The position numbers were made by a program, and so were the translations under genes. A stretch of 5,305 bases of DNA from an uncultured Bacilli bacterium (lineage in GTDB: Bacteria; Bacillota_I; Bacilli_A; RF39; UBA660): positions 1 through 5,305 of the forward strand of contig CAKOOW010000063.1 of NCBI GenBank assembly GCA_934098445.1, in the 5' to 3' direction. Shown piece by piece: positions 5,176 through 5,305 of this stretch. The notes under the pieces were generated by a model, which saw only the letters and a program-made list of their open reading frames with translations, ran no database searches and was not told where the DNA came from. Each line of letters starts with the position of its first letter. Position 1 is the first letter of the stretch.

Positions 5176-5305
5176 ATGGCTAAAAGAAGAGATTCGGCTT
5201 ATATATACTTTGCATTTGTAATAGTATTTCTTCTCCTTAATCTTCTTGTGCTAAATATTAGTGCAAAATTACAATTGTTACCCATATTTATAATTATATT
5301 TTTGT
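5176..5305 (+). CDS. Unidentified membrane protein, 3'-truncated by the window edge
   Basis: An open frame begins at ATG 5176 and runs 43 codons to the right edge without a stop. The N-terminus MAKRRDSAY is basic and followed by a long hydrophobic stretch (about residues 9-29). A short polar patch (SAKLQ, 30-34) comes next, then a second hydrophobic stretch (from about 35). This suggests at least two membrane helices with the N-terminus inside, as a hairpin. The gene follows the TasA-like gene by 35 bases with no terminator, so the two are likely co-transcribed. TasA-type genes often sit beside a SipW-like signal peptidase or other export and assembly genes, but no catalytic motif is within the visible part and two helices this close together do not settle it. 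The function is unknown. Confidence 0.75.
   Translation, partial: MAKRRDSAYIYFAFVIVFLLLNLLVLNISAKLQLLPIFIIIFL

Noticed and set aside
1..5305. CRISPR arrays, insertion sequences, phage or toxin-antitoxin genes.
   Set aside because: No regularly spaced repeats, transposase motifs, terminal inverted repeats or recognisable toxin/antitoxin pairs were found on either strand.

Overview
The window comes from an AT-rich (roughly one-third G+C) low-GC Gram-positive bacterium, most likely an uncultured member of the Bacillota (Bacilli or Clostridia, possibly gut-associated). This rests on strong AGGAGG-type ribosome binding sites, dense overlapping same-strand genes, a prfB-ftsE-ftsX gene order common in Firmicutes, and a TasA/camelysin-like surface protein. 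No species can be named from sequence alone. Every supported gene lies on the + strand.

Region 1 (1-4425) is a compact operon: the 3' two-thirds of prfB (release factor 2), a yitT-family membrane protein, ftsE, ftsX, and a secreted coiled-coil/LytM (M23) murein hydrolase of the PcsB/CwlO/EnvC type. yitT starts inside the end of prfB, ftsX starts inside the end of ftsE, and the hydrolase start codon shares a base with the ftsX stop codon. FtsE (cytoplasmic ATPase) and FtsX (four-helix membrane protein with an outer domain) form a mechanotransmitter. In known systems it switches on a coiled-coil peptidoglycan hydrolase outside the membrane during division or elongation. Here the probable client hydrolase is encoded immediately downstream. 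A hairpin plus T-tract at 4434-4466 ends the operon.

Region 2 (4467-4609) is a short regulatory stretch. It holds two overlapping sigma-A-like promoter candidates, a match to the Spo0A-binding 0A box (TTTGTCGAA) lying among them, and a leader that can fold into a hairpin. It ends in a near-perfect ribosome binding site.

Region 3 (4610-5305) holds a 176-residue exported protein resembling the TasA/CalY (camelysin) fibre family, which has no arginine, cysteine or tryptophan. It is followed 35 bases later, with no terminator between, by the start of an unidentified membrane protein cut by the window edge. This looks like the beginning of a separately regulated surface-protein operon and is the least conventional part of the window.
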